A DNA stretch of 64,000 nt from CAVSIS01 sp963814875 (GTDB lineage: Bacteria; Acidobacteriota; Thermoanaerobaculia; Thermoanaerobaculales; Sulfomarinibacteraceae). This document shows positions 26,126 through 35,096 of this stretch, piece by piece. The notes below the pieces were generated by a model. The model made no database searches. It saw only the letters and a list, made by a program, of their open reading frames with translations, and was not told the DNA's origin. A program made the position numbers and the translations under genes. Numbering within the stretch: position 1 is the first letter of the stretch; each line of letters begins with the position of its first letter. The stretch is from the NCBI GenBank assembly GCA_963814875.1, contig CAWFFJ010000025.1, positions 6,291-70,290 of the forward strand, written 5' to 3'.

Positions 26126-27205
26126 ATGTCCGAGCGCATGGTGCGGCAGTTCATGGACATGGTGCGGATCGACTCGGAGTCGGGCAACGAGGCGCGATTC
26201 ATGGAGTACCTGCTCGGCGCGGTCGCCGAGGTCGGCGGGAAGGCCGCGCTCGACGACTACGGCAACCTCATCGCCTCGTTCCCGGCGAAGGGGTGCGAGG
26301 GGGTCGAGCCGATCCTGCTTTCGTGTCATGGCGACACCGTCAAGCCCGGGGTCGGCATCGAACCGGTGCTCGGCGAGGACGGCGTGATCCGCTCGGCCGG
26401 CGACACCATCCTCGCCGCCGACGACAAGGCCGGCATTGCCGAAGTGCTCGAGGCGCTCCGGGTGGCGCCGGTGCGGCCGCCGATCGAGCTCGCCGTCAGC
26501 CGCCAGGAGGAGGTCGGCCTGCTCGGTGTCAAGGCCCTGGACTTCTCCCGGCTCAGTGCGCGGCGCGGCTTCCTGATGGACAACGACACCCTCGACACGA
26601 TCGTGATCGGCGGACCGTCCTACTTCGCGATCGACGTCACCGTCACCGGCCGCTCCGCCCACGCCGGGATGGAGCCGGAGAAGGGCATCAACGCGATCCG
26701 GGCCGCGGCGAAGGCGATCGCGGCCCTGCGTCTCGGCCGTCTCGACCACGAGACCACCGCCAACGTCGGCGTGATCGACGGTGGCATCATCCGCAACGGC
26801 GTGCCCGACTCGTGCACCTTTCTCGCCGAGTGCCGCTCGGCAGACCACGGCAAGGCGGAGGCGCTGGCCGAGGAGATGACGGCGGTCATTCGCCGCGAAG
26901 TGGAGTCCGCCGGGGCGAAGGTCGCGATCGAGGTCGACGAGAAGTGCCGCGCGGTGCGCATCCCCGAGGACGCCTGGGCGGTCGAGATCGCCAAGCGGGC
27001 GCTCGCGACAGTGGGCATCGACGCGAAGGCCGTCTTCATCACCGGCTTCACCGACGCCTCGATCTACAACAACCGCGGCATCGAGATGGCGGTGGTCGGG
27101 ATCGGGGCCCAGAACGAGCACTCGACGGAAGAGTGCGTCGCGGTCGCCGACATGGAAAAGGCGGTGCGGATGCTGGTGGCGGCGTTCCGGCTCGCGGCGG
27201 ACTGA
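26126..27205 (+). CDS. M20 family metallopeptidase (PepT-like)
   Basis: 359 residues from ATG 26126 with AGGAGGT six bases upstream. The metal-binding pattern of M20 peptidases is clear: LLSCHGDTV (first ligand with catalytic Asp), LAADDKAGIA (bridging Asp), SRQEEVGLLG (catalytic Glu-Glu), and NEHSTEE (final His) near the C-terminus. The dimerisation domain insert starts around GRSAHAGMEPEKG. This layout matches tripeptidase PepT/PepT-like enzymes, cytosolic and Zn- or Co-dependent; substrate range cannot be told. It stands alone, converging on the aldehyde dehydrogenase with a 17-bp gap. Confidence 0.88.
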   Translation: MSERMVRQFMDMVRIDSESGNEARFMEYLLGAVAEVGGKAALDDYGNLIASFPAKGCEGVEPILLSCHGDTVKPGVGIEPVLGEDGVIRSAGDTILAADDKAGIAEVLEALRVAPVRPPIELAVSRQEEVGLLGVKALDFSRLSARRGFLMDNDTLDTIVIGGPSYFAIDVTVTGRSAHAGMEPEKGINAIRAAAKAIAALRLGRLDHETTANVGVIDGGIIRNGVPDSCTFLAECRSADHGKAEALAEEMTAVIRREVESAGAKVAIEVDEKCRAVRIPEDAWAVEIAKRALATVGIDAKAVFITGFTDASIYNNRGIEMAVVGIGAQNEHSTEECVAVADMEKAVRMLVAAFRLAAD

Positions 27206-27222
27206 CCCGGCCCTCGCTCGTT

Positions 27223-28968
27223 TCACCCCCGCAGCGCGGACGCGAAGATCCCCGGTATGTGGCGCCAGCCAGGGTCCATGGCGAACTCGGCGACTCGGCG
27301 GGCGGTGACGGCGGCGGTTCGGTTGGTGACGAACCACGGCGGGCGCGGCAGCAGGCTCGCGTCGCCGTGCATCCAGGAGCGCGGGAAGGGGTAGAACGAG
27401 CCCCGCGCGACGGTCTTCTCCGGGCGGTCGAAGAGGAAGCTGTTGTGGACCACGCCGATCCCGCTGCCGACCTCGGCCAACGTGTGCCCTGGGAACGCGC
27501 CCCACGACGCCTGGGCGAGGAGGAACGCGACCGCGTTCCACACGTTGACGCCGATCGAGCCGTAGCGCAGGTCGGCGAGGGCCTGGTCGAGGCGTGGGCC
27601 GAGTTCGCGCGCGGTCTTTGGGTGGACGATCACGGTCGCGCCGAGCGTGCCGTCGAGCCGTCGGTTGCAGAAGTCGACGGCGTTGGCGAGGAACTCGGCG
27701 GCATCGGCCCCGGGCAGGCTGGTCTCGGCAAGCACGGCGCCGAAGGCCTCGGTGGTGAAGCAGACCTCGTCGTCGGCATGTGGGTCGAGGCCGGTCACGA
27801 GGGTCCGCGGCACCTCACCGGCATAGAGCTCGGCGTCGGGGTGGGCCGCGAATGTCGCACGCTGGCGCTCAGCCGCACCGGGGTAGTAGGCGGTGCGGGG
27901 CGGCAGCTCGCGCATCAGGCCCCGCACCTCGTCCAGAAAGGCGTCGCGCAGCTCCCACTCGGCGGGGAGCACCAGCACCTGGGAGGCGACGCAGTTGCAG
28001 CCGGCGTTGTGGAGCTTCATGGTGACCGCGTTCTCGGCCTGAAAGCGCAGGTCCGCCCGGCTCCACGGGCCGGGCAGCACGATCGTCGGCCCGACCCCGC
28101 CGAGCTCGGATGTGATCGGCTTGGCGAAAAGCGGCGTGCCGGCCGCCCTGCGGGCCTCGCCGACATCACCTGTTCCCCACACGATGGCGTCGTGGGTGCG
28201 GGCGCTTCCGGTGATGTGGATCTCATCGACTCCGTCGCGGCGGGTCAGGTAGGCGCCGACGTCGGCGCCGCCGGAAACCACCCGGAGATAGCTTGCCGCG
28301 ACGAACGGGGCGAAGACCTCCTCCAGGATCGGGGCGAGGTATCCGTTGACCGGGTTCATCTTGAGCAGGACGACGTGGCCGAGGGCGATCAGCCGGTAGA
28401 GGGTGTCGAGGGGCGCGATGCTGTTGACGTTGCCGGCGCCGAGCACCAGGGCGACCTTCCCGCCGGTCTTGGCGCGGCGGTAGAGGCCCGCCATGTTCTC
28501 GCCGAGGTTGTCCTCGGTGACGCCCGGCTGCATCCAGACCTCGGCACGGATCCCGCTCATCAGCAGCCGGTCGAAGATCGTGCGCGGGAACACCGGAACC
28601 ACGAGGCGTCCATCCGGGCGGGTGGAGATCCCCTCGAAGCGGGGTACGGACCCGGCGGCGATCGCGCGCAGGGTCTCGAGGTAGCCGTTGATCCCTCCGG
28701 CGAGCGCCCACGGGCCGGTGACCCACTCCTCCCCGACCCAGGGCGAGTCGGGGTCGATGCGCTTGCCGGCGACCGAAGCGTCGACCCAGCGCTGGGCGCA
28801 GCGGGCGAGATTGGCACGGCTCGCCAGCAGCAGCTCGATCTTGCGGGTCACCGGGAGGCGGGCCCACTCGTCGGCGTGGGCTGCCAGCTCGAGGAGGCAG
28901 AGGTCGAGCTCGCCGTGATTGTGCGGAGGAGACTGCGCAGCGCTGCGTTCAGGTTCCGGACGAGTCAT
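27223..28968 (-). CDS. Aldehyde dehydrogenase superfamily protein
   Basis: 581 residues from ATG 28968; GTG 28974 is a near alternative. ALDH features are VALVLGAGNVNSIAPLD, KMNPVNGYLAPILEE in the cofactor domain, ITGSARTHD, SELGGVGPTIVLPGP, and the catalytic-cysteine segment NAGCNCVASQVLVLP. A C-terminal FLFDRPEKTVARGSFYPFPRSW region is longer than in typical ALDHs, and the N-terminal 70 residues are an extra helical part. The subgroup resembles acyl-reductase-like or coenzyme-A-acylating ALDHs, but substrate and cofactor are not readable. No alcohol-metabolism genes adjoin it. Confidence 0.8.
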   Translation of the reverse strand: MTRPEPERSAAQSPPHNHGELDLCLLELAAHADEWARLPVTRKIELLLASRANLARCAQRWVDASVAGKRIDPDSPWVGEEWVTGPWALAGGINGYLETLRAIAAGSVPRFEGISTRPDGRLVVPVFPRTIFDRLLMSGIRAEVWMQPGVTEDNLGENMAGLYRRAKTGGKVALVLGAGNVNSIAPLDTLYRLIALGHVVLLKMNPVNGYLAPILEEVFAPFVAASYLRVVSGGADVGAYLTRRDGVDEIHITGSARTHDAIVWGTGDVGEARRAAGTPLFAKPITSELGGVGPTIVLPGPWSRADLRFQAENAVTMKLHNAGCNCVASQVLVLPAEWELRDAFLDEVRGLMRELPPRTAYYPGAAERQRATFAAHPDAELYAGEVPRTLVTGLDPHADDEVCFTTEAFGAVLAETSLPGADAAEFLANAVDFCNRRLDGTLGATVIVHPKTARELGPRLDQALADLRYGSIGVNVWNAVAFLLAQASWGAFPGHTLAEVGSGIGVVHNSFLFDRPEKTVARGSFYPFPRSWMHGDASLLPRPPWFVTNRTAAVTARRVAEFAMDPGWRHIPGIFASALRG

Positions 28969-29240
28969 CCTCACCCCCCGAGGGTGCTTAATGGGCCGGC
29001 TGTGACGCTTGATCCGACTTTACACCAGTCTCCTCTCGCCGGTGTTCCCGCGGGTGTGTGAGCCGTCGGAGCCGGCCTTGCGAAACCAGAGCCCTCGAGT
29101 CACCCTCGAACCGAGATCGAACCGAATCTGGACTCGCTGTGTGGAGGGAGCGGCCCCGGCCTCAGCTGGCTCCCGGGCTCCGCAGCCACCCGGAATCTGA
29201 GAGCGAGTAGAGGTCTCAAGATCGTGCTACCATTCGCCTC
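28969..29240. other. Intergenic region (272 bp)
   Basis: This divergent space lies between the aldehyde dehydrogenase and the metal-operon genes. No coding frame, palindrome or clear promoter pair was seen. Confidence 0.4.
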
Positions 29241-29663
29241 GTGCTCCGCCAGGTGACGCGCACGCCTCGGCCCCGGCACGATCCGGAGGCACGGCGGGGG
29301 CGCCGCAGCGAGGTCCGACGGGTTGCGGCGCTGGTGGTGTTGCCGCTGTGTCTGCTCGCTCTCAGCGTCGCGCCGCTCGGACACCTGCCCAGCGATCATC
29401 AGCGATGGCAGATGGTGGTCACGACCGGCGTGCCCCCGGGCCTCCAGCCGCACGGCATGACGGCCGACACGGGACGTCAGGCCCACTCCCGCTGCCTGGG
29501 CTGCGCGGTCGGTGTCGGATGGAGCGCGCTGCTCGCGGCGCATCCGGCCACCCTGACCTGTGTACCGGCCGGCCTGCCCCCTGATCCGACCTGGCAGGCG
29601 GCGACGAAGTCGACCCTCGCCGAGCCCTCGGCTCGCGGCCCGCCCCCCACCCTCCCGGTCTGA
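29241..29663 (+). CDS. Small membrane/secreted protein, DUF2946-like
   Basis: 140 residues from a GTG at 29241. There is one hydrophobic segment (VAALVVLPLCLLALSVAPLG) followed by a periplasmic-looking part with RCLGCAVG and a proline-rich end SARGPPPTLPV. The layout (one helix, a Cys pair near His, terminal RxPP) recalls DUF2946 proteins that accompany copper and other metal or TonB genes. Fifty-one bases downstream begins a porin-like gene, then a metal-binding protein and permease, which fits. No ribosome site is obvious and function is unknown. Confidence 0.5.
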   Translation: MLRQVTRTPRPRHDPEARRGRRSEVRRVAALVVLPLCLLALSVAPLGHLPSDHQRWQMVVTTGVPPGLQPHGMTADTGRQAHSRCLGCAVGVGWSALLAAHPATLTCVPAGLPPDPTWQAATKSTLAEPSARGPPPTLPV

Positions 29664-29714
29664 ACGCGCTTCGTTTCGTCGAACGACAGTCAGACCCTGC
29701 GAAAGGGGGGAACC

Positions 29715-31007
29715 GTGACAGGCACAGGACTCCGCGGCTTTGCCGCCGCTTGCGTGATCGGTCTTTCCTGCGGGCTCGCGGCAGCCCAGACAGCGCCACC
29801 CGCCAAGGGTGCCGGACCCGGCGACGCGAGTCAGCAGATCGAGGCGCTGACCCACCAGCTCGAGGCCCTCCAGCAACAGATGAACGAGCTCAGGGATCAG
29901 CTGGCCGCCCTCCGTGGCCAGCAGGAAGCACAAAAGCAGCAGCAGCAGATCGAGGCCTTGCGTGAAGCGGCGAGGGCACAGGCGGCCACGGCCAGCGTCG
30001 CGCCGCACGAGGAGACGCAGACCTTCTCCTCGCGCACCAGGATGCAGCCCGAGCTCAACCCCGAGATCACGGTCGTGGGCGACATGCTCGCCTTCGCCCG
30101 CTCCGAGGGTCGCGACGGGTTCTCGGTGGGGGAGTGGGAGCTGGACGCCCAGTCGTACCTCGACCCCTACAGCTTCATGCACCTCACCCTGTCGGCGGCG
30201 GAAGGGGATGGGGCTTCGGTCGAAGAGGGGTACATCAAGTGGCTCGGGCTTCCCGGCCATCTGACCCTCACCGTCGGCAGGAAGCGGCAGCAGTTCGGGA
30301 TCCTGAACCGCTGGCATCCCCATGCGCTCGACCAGGTCGAGCTGCCGCTCGCGATCCAGCGGGCCTTCGGAGAGGAAGGGCTGATCGGCACCGGCGTGTC
30401 GGTGGACTGGCTCATGCCGCGCCTGTGGGCCAGTACCAACGAGCTGACGGTCGAGGTCACCAACGCCGACAACGAGGCGGCCTTCGCCGGCAGCGACTGG
30501 CAGCACCCTGCGTTTCTGGCGCGACTCAAGAGCTACTGGGACCTCACGACCGACAGCTACTTCGAGCTCGGCCTCAACGCCCTCCACGGACCGGCGGACC
30601 CAGACGGCCATCTCGGCCACGACCTCTTCGCCGCCGATCTGACCTACAGCTGGGCGCCGACAGCGCAGGCGACCTACCGGGGGGTCATCCTGCGCGGGAT
30701 GCTGCTCGACTCACGCCGCGAGCTTCCTGACGGCAGCCGGCAGCAGGCATGGGGGGGCTACGCCTACGGCCAGGTCCGCCTCGGTGAACGCTGGTTCACC
30801 GGGGTCCGGTACGACCGGGCCGAGGAGGGACTGGGAGACGGAGAGGCAGTGTGGGGCCTGTCCCCGTACCTCACATGGTGGCAGTCCGAGTTCGTGCGCC
30901 TGCGCGCCGAGGCCAACCTTAGGCACTACCAGCTGAGCGGCTGGGACCGCGAGCTTCTGCTCCAGATCACACTGGCGGCCGGCCCACACCGCCACGACAG
31001 CTATTGA
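29715..31007 (+). CDS. Outer-membrane porin-like protein with N-terminal coiled coil
   Basis: 430 residues from GTG 29715 after GGGGGGAACC. A signal peptide (FAAACVIGLSCGLAAAQT) leads into a coiled-coil stretch of about 60 residues rich in Q, E and L (ASQQIEALTHQLEALQQQMN). Alternating beta strands with aromatic girdles (YLDPYSFMHLTLS, GHLTLTVGRKRQQFGILN, ATYRGVILRGMLLD) follow and end in LLLQITLAAGPHRHDSY. This is the pattern of trimeric porins of the OprP/phosphate-porin or zinc-porin type. It precedes a ZnuA/TroA-type binding protein by 11 bp, so a metal uptake role is likely by context. Confidence 0.7.
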   Translation: MTGTGLRGFAAACVIGLSCGLAAAQTAPPAKGAGPGDASQQIEALTHQLEALQQQMNELRDQLAALRGQQEAQKQQQQIEALREAARAQAATASVAPHEETQTFSSRTRMQPELNPEITVVGDMLAFARSEGRDGFSVGEWELDAQSYLDPYSFMHLTLSAAEGDGASVEEGYIKWLGLPGHLTLTVGRKRQQFGILNRWHPHALDQVELPLAIQRAFGEEGLIGTGVSVDWLMPRLWASTNELTVEVTNADNEAAFAGSDWQHPAFLARLKSYWDLTTDSYFELGLNALHGPADPDGHLGHDLFAADLTYSWAPTAQATYRGVILRGMLLDSRRELPDGSRQQAWGGYAYGQVRLGERWFTGVRYDRAEEGLGDGEAVWGLSPYLTWWQSEFVRLRAEANLRHYQLSGWDRELLLQITLAAGPHRHDSY

Positions 31008-31018
31008 GGGAGACGGTC

Positions 31019-32038
31019 ATGAAGAAGACATCCGCGCTGCTCGCCTTTGTCCTGTTCCTGTGCGGGGCCGCCCAGGCGACGCCCGTGAAGGTGGTCACGA
31101 CGCTGAGCTCCTACGCTGCCATCGCGCGCCAGCTGGGGGGAGACCGGGTGAGCGTCGAGTCCATCGCCCCGCCCGACGCCGATCCCCACTTCATCAAGCC
31201 AAAGCCCTCCTACGCGTTGATGCTGCGCGACGCCGACCTCTTCGTCAGCACCGGCCTGGACCTCGAGATGTGGGTTCCGGCCCTGGTCGAGAAGGCCGGC
31301 AACCGGCGCATCGTCGAGGGCAATCCGGGATACGTGTCCGCCTCGACGGGGGTGACGCTGCTGCAGAAGCCGGAAACGCTGTCGCGACTGGGCGGGGACA
31401 TCCACGTCTACGGCAATCCCCATATCGCCACCTCTCCGCTCAACGCCAAGATCATCGCCCGCAACATCGCCACCGGCCTGTGCAACGTGGACAGCGCCGG
31501 GTGCTCGACCTACAAGGCCAACCTGGCGAGCTTCGAGAGCGACATGAACAGGCGGCTCTACGGCGACAGGCTGGTCGACGCCCTGGGCGCCGACGTGCTC
31601 GACCCGCTGGCGCAGTCCGGCCAGCTGATCCCGTTCCTGCGTGAGCACGGACAGCTCGACCTGCTCGGAGGCTGGCTCGCCCAGGGAATGGTGTTTCGCG
31701 ATCGCGACATCATCTGCTACCACAGGCAGTGGGTCTACTTCACGAGCCTGTTCGGGCTCAAGGTGGTGGACTTCGTCGAGCCCAAGCCGGGGATTCCACC
31801 CACCGCCCGCCACGTGGCCGAGCTGATCGACAGGATCCAGGGCGGTCACGTCAAGGTGCTGCTCAGCGCCGACTACCATGATCCGAACGCTCCCACCGCC
31901 ATCGCCGAGCGAACCGGAATCACCATCGTCCGGGTCCCCGTGGGGACCGGTGAGGAGGGGATCGTGACCTTCGCCGACCTCATCGACCTCTGGGTGAACC
32001 GACTCGCAGCCGCGTACGGCGACAAGGAGGCATCGTGA
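31019..32038 (+). CDS. Metal ABC transporter substrate-binding protein (ZnuA/TroA family)
   Basis: 339 residues from ATG 31019 with a signal peptide (MKKTSALLAFVLFLCGAAQA). Cluster A-I binding-protein motifs are present: TLSSYAAIARQLGGDRV, DADPHFIKPKPSYALMLRDA with the first His ligand, GNPHIATSPLNAKII with the second, and SADYHDPNAPTAIAERTG near the C-terminus. These bind Zn2+ or Mn2+ in the periplasm. The His-rich loop of classical ZnuA is absent, so the metal is uncertain. The permease start overlaps its stop (GTGA). Confidence 0.85.
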   Translation: MKKTSALLAFVLFLCGAAQATPVKVVTTLSSYAAIARQLGGDRVSVESIAPPDADPHFIKPKPSYALMLRDADLFVSTGLDLEMWVPALVEKAGNRRIVEGNPGYVSASTGVTLLQKPETLSRLGGDIHVYGNPHIATSPLNAKIIARNIATGLCNVDSAGCSTYKANLASFESDMNRRLYGDRLVDALGADVLDPLAQSGQLIPFLREHGQLDLLGGWLAQGMVFRDRDIICYHRQWVYFTSLFGLKVVDFVEPKPGIPPTARHVAELIDRIQGGHVKVLLSADYHDPNAPTAIAERTGITIVRVPVGTGEEGIVTFADLIDLWVNRLAAAYGDKEAS

Positions 32039-32925
32039 GCGAGATGCTGGCGTTTCTCGCGGCGCCCTTCGCAGCATGCTTCGTGCTGGTCGGGATTCAC
32101 GCCTACTTCGGTATCCACGTGATCGAACGCCGGGTTCTCTTCGTGGACCTCGCGGTGGCCCAGTTCGCCGCCCTGGGGGCGGTGGTGGGCTTCGCGTTCG
32201 GGCATCATCCCGGCAGTACGGGCTCGACGGCCTGGAGCATGGGCTTCGCGGTGGTCGCGGCGGGGGTCTTCGCGGTCACCAGGATGCGGCATGAACGCAT
32301 TCCACAGGAGGCGATCATTGGGATCACCTTCGTCGTCGCCTCGGCGCTCGCGATCCTGGTCGCCGACAAGGCGCCGGAGGGGGCCGAGACGATCAAGGAG
32401 ACTCTGGCCGGGACGCTCCTGTGGGTCACGTGGCCCACGGTCGTCAAGGACCTGGTGATCTACTCGGGCGTGGGTCTGTTCCACTGGTTGCTGCGAGGGC
32501 GCTTCCTGCTCATCTCGCTCGACCCCGACGAGGCCTTCCGCAAGGGCTGGTGGGTTCGCTGGTGGGATTTCCTCTTCTACCTCAGCTTCGGCGTCATCAT
32601 CACCTTCTCGGTCCAGATCGGTGGCGTGCTGATGGTGTTCAGCTATCTGGTGATCCCCGCGTGTGTCGCGATTCTGACCTGCCGCAGCATGCGTGCGCGT
32701 CTGATGGTCGGGTGGCTGGTGGGTTGGGTGGGTTCGGCCCTGGGGCTGCTGGCCTCCTACGCCTGGGACTTTCCCACCGGCCCGGCCATCGTCGTGGTGC
32801 TCGGCCTGACCCTGGTCTCGGCGTGGTTTGCGGAGCTGGCCCGGCGCCGGAGGTCAACCGACGAGCCGCACTCGAGCGGTCTCCTCCGGCCGTCGGGGGC
32901 TGGAGGAGGAGCAGAGCGGACGTGA
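32035..32925 (+). CDS. Metal ABC transporter permease (ABC-3 family)
   Basis: 296 residues with seven to eight hydrophobic segments. Typical ABC-3 features are FFAACFVLVGIHAYFGIHVI-like first helices, ERRVLFVDLAVAQFAALGA (the conserved loop before helix 2), and GVLMVFSYLVIPACVAIL in the C-terminal half. It moves a divalent metal delivered by the preceding binding protein. The usual ATPase subunit is not next to it: the next gene is an unrelated secreted protein, 168 bp on. The C-terminal 30 residues are an unusual Ser/Gly/Arg-rich tail. Confidence 0.88.
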   Translation: MSEMLAFLAAPFAACFVLVGIHAYFGIHVIERRVLFVDLAVAQFAALGAVVGFAFGHHPGSTGSTAWSMGFAVVAAGVFAVTRMRHERIPQEAIIGITFVVASALAILVADKAPEGAETIKETLAGTLLWVTWPTVVKDLVIYSGVGLFHWLLRGRFLLISLDPDEAFRKGWWVRWWDFLFYLSFGVIITFSVQIGGVLMVFSYLVIPACVAILTCRSMRARLMVGWLVGWVGSALGLLASYAWDFPTGPAIVVVLGLTLVSAWFAELARRRRSTDEPHSSGLLRPSGAGGGAERT

Positions 32926-33093
32926 CAACCGCAGGCGCGAGCCGGGCTCTCCCTCGCCGGGCACGGACCGACCTCATGGCGGCCTCCGGTCGGTCCTCCG
33001 CCCCGGTGCAGCGGAGCGGCGGGATGTGCTACTTTAGAACTGCGACTCGCGCTCAATTGCGATCGAGACGACAACCCCAGAGGAGGACAGCCC

Positions 33094-34038
33094 ATGCGGA
33101 CGACTCGTTTTCCGATTCCAATCTTGACTTGCGTCCTGGTGATCCTTGCGGTGGCCACGTCGGCGCACGCCCAGTTCGTGTCACCGTTCCACGTCATCCC
33201 GGTGATCGCCAAGCTGACCGGCGGCGCCGGCACCAAGTGGCAGAGCGACATGGCGATCACAAACGTCTCGAACCAGTCCGTCAACGTCGGACTGCAGTTC
33301 TTCCGCGAGGCCCAGAACAACAGCTTCAACGGGAGCTTCACCAAGGTGATCGGGCTTGACCCGGGGGAGACCCGGCTGGTCCAGGACGTGCTCGGAACGT
33401 ACTTTCCAGAAGAGGGCGACACCAAGGGGATCTTCATGGTCATGTTTCAGGACAACGGCACCGGGGGCGACGGCCTGCTGGCCTTGACGACCCGGACCTA
33501 CAACGCGGCCAACCCGTCGGCGACCTACGGCCAGACCGTGCCGTCGAACTTCCTGGGCATGATCTTCGGGCTCGGCAAGTCGATCCTGCCGGGTGTGCGC
33601 TACGACGCCAGCTACCGCACCAACATCGGCGTCGCGAACCTCGGCCCCGTGCCCGCACCGGTCATCGTGAAGATCTACGACGCGTCGGGCGCCCTGGTGA
33701 GCACTACGAGGCGCACCGTCGAGTCGTTCTCGCTGCGCCAATGGAGCCTTGCGGACCTCGGCGCGCCCAACCTCGCCAACGGACGGGCGGAGGTCCAACT
33801 GGACACCGGAAGCCAGGGCTTCGATCCCTGCGACCCCGGGTCGGTCCCCTTCCTGTCGACACTCCTGATGACCTACTCCTCCAAGGTCGACAACGCCACT
33901 GGCGATGCCGAGTTCGGCTACGGCCAGCTCGATTGGACCCAGTACGCCACCACTTGTGGGACCGATCCAACGGCCGACTGCACGTCGGCCGCGACGGCGC
34001 AGGGAATGGCGCGCCAGTTCATCTCAGCGTTTCGGTGA
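33094..34038 (+). CDS. Secreted protein with the VIPVIAK...YRTNIGVANL domain
   Basis: 314 residues from ATG 33094 with AGAGGAGGA upstream and a signal peptide (LTCVLVILAVATSAHA). The rest is a single copy of the domain also found twice in the 18965-22861 protein: VIPVIAKLTGGAGTKWQSD, RTYNAANPSATYGQ, LPGVRYDASYRTNIGVANL and YDASGALVSTTRR occur in the same order. The C-terminal 60 residues contain four cysteines and may be disulphide-bonded. No enzyme motif was found; probably an extracellular beta-sandwich protein of unknown role. Confidence 0.75.
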   Translation: MRTTRFPIPILTCVLVILAVATSAHAQFVSPFHVIPVIAKLTGGAGTKWQSDMAITNVSNQSVNVGLQFFREAQNNSFNGSFTKVIGLDPGETRLVQDVLGTYFPEEGDTKGIFMVMFQDNGTGGDGLLALTTRTYNAANPSATYGQTVPSNFLGMIFGLGKSILPGVRYDASYRTNIGVANLGPVPAPVIVKIYDASGALVSTTRRTVESFSLRQWSLADLGAPNLANGRAEVQLDTGSQGFDPCDPGSVPFLSTLLMTYSSKVDNATGDAEFGYGQLDWTQYATTCGTDPTADCTSAATAQGMARQFISAFR

Positions 34039-34111
34039 CCCCGCCGCCGCCGGGCTCGGGAGTCCACGCCGGTCGTCTCGGGTGCGGGCTGCGTCGGCCG
34101 GGGAACGGTCG

Positions 34112-34313
34112 TTGGGGTCCCTGGGGGGGTCCGCCGCCCCCTCCGCTCGGGTCGGACGGGCGGCCCATCGGACCCGATGAAATTGCTCCTGTCTTCCCGA
34201 TGAAACTGATCGGGCGGGAGATGGACTTCGCCGGGCAGCTCGAGAACTACCCCCTTCCCGAGGAGGTTCTTGCGAGGTTGTTCGCGGCCCTGCAGGGTCT
34301 GCCGAAACCGTGA
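34112..34313 (+). pseudogene. Possible fragment of a TrpB2-type tryptophan synthase beta N-terminus
   Basis: The frame reads PPPPPLGSDGRPIGPDEIAP, then VFPMKLIGREM and PLPEEVLARLF before a stop at 34311-34313. The spacing resembles the N-terminal segment of TrpB2 proteins (proline run, 'G.PI.PEDLAPIFPM.LI.QE', 'IPEEV'). Nothing of the PLP domain follows, so if the match is right this is a decayed stub. The similarity is short and from memory; a chance match or a 37-residue small protein starting at ATG 34200 are alternatives. The rest of 34039-34453 shows no gene. Confidence 0.3.
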
Positions 34314-34453
34314 TCTTGGAAGAGTGTCGCGGGTCCCGCTGCCGGCTGGACACGGGAGGTTACGGTGTGCGACGATACATCGAGATTTCGGTTCAGGTAA
34401 TGCTTGCGTTTCGTGCCCGTATCGCTGCATAATCAGTGGGGGGGGAGACAATC

Positions 34454-35053
34454 GTGACTTTCGACTCGACTAAGCGCAATCTCACCACTGGGGACATCGC
34501 CGAGCTCTGCGGCGTCAACTTCCGCACCGTGATCCGCTGGATCCAGCGCGGGCACCTGAAGGCCTTCCAACTGCCGGGCCGCGGTGACAACCGCGTCCAG
34601 GTGGCGGATTTTCTGGCGTTTCTCCGGGAGAACAGCATGCCGATCCCGGAGGAGCTCCAGCGCACGTCGCGGAAGGTGCTGATCGTCGAAGACGACGACC
34701 GCATGGCCAAGGCGATCCAACGAACGCTGGGCCGCGCAGGCTTCGAAACAGAGATCGCCGCCGACGGCTTCAAGGCGGGAACGCTGGTCGCCAGCTTCAC
34801 GCCGGCGGTGATGACCCTCGACCTGAAGATGCCGGGTCTCGGCGGGCTCGAGGTCCTCAAGACGGTCCGCCAGGATCCCGAGCTGACCACGCTCAAAGTG
34901 CTGGTGGTCTCGGCCATGCCTCGCGAGGAGCTCGACGGGGCGCTCGCCGCCGGGGCGGACGACGTACTCGAGAAGCCGTTCGCCAACAAGGAACTCGTGC
35001 AGAAGGTCGCGACCCTCGCCGGGGTCGAGGTCGAGCAGCGCCCACGAGCCTGA
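34454..35053 (+). CDS. Response regulator with N-terminal excisionase/BldC-type HTH
   Basis: 199 residues. GTG 34454 follows GGGGGGGAG and is preferred over GTG 34436. The N-terminus (residues about 9-58) is a helix-turn-helix of the excisionase/MerR type: LTTGDIAELCGVNFRTVIRW, then IQRGHLKAFQLPGRGDNRV. From about residue 74 there is a receiver domain: KVLIVEDDDRMAKAIQR with the acidic pocket, VMTLDLKMPGLGG with the phosphoacceptor Asp, VVSAMPRE and LEKPFANKEL with the conserved Lys. A DNA-binding domain in front of the receiver is opposite to the usual order. The likely kinase partner is the histidine kinase at 38043; this is inferred from proximity. Confidence 0.85.
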   Translation: MTFDSTKRNLTTGDIAELCGVNFRTVIRWIQRGHLKAFQLPGRGDNRVQVADFLAFLRENSMPIPEELQRTSRKVLIVEDDDRMAKAIQRTLGRAGFETEIAADGFKAGTLVASFTPAVMTLDLKMPGLGGLEVLKTVRQDPELTTLKVLVVSAMPREELDGALAAGADDVLEKPFANKELVQKVATLAGVEVEQRPRA

Positions 35054-35096
35054 GCGGCGCCTCGACGGCGCCCGGCATATCCGGCACAATGGCCTG

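Noticed and set aside
26080..29061. A 993-codon plus-strand frame spanning the M20 peptidase and aldehyde dehydrogenase genes
   Set aside because: It runs through the peptidase in another frame and antisense to the dehydrogenase. No domain or start signal is seen.
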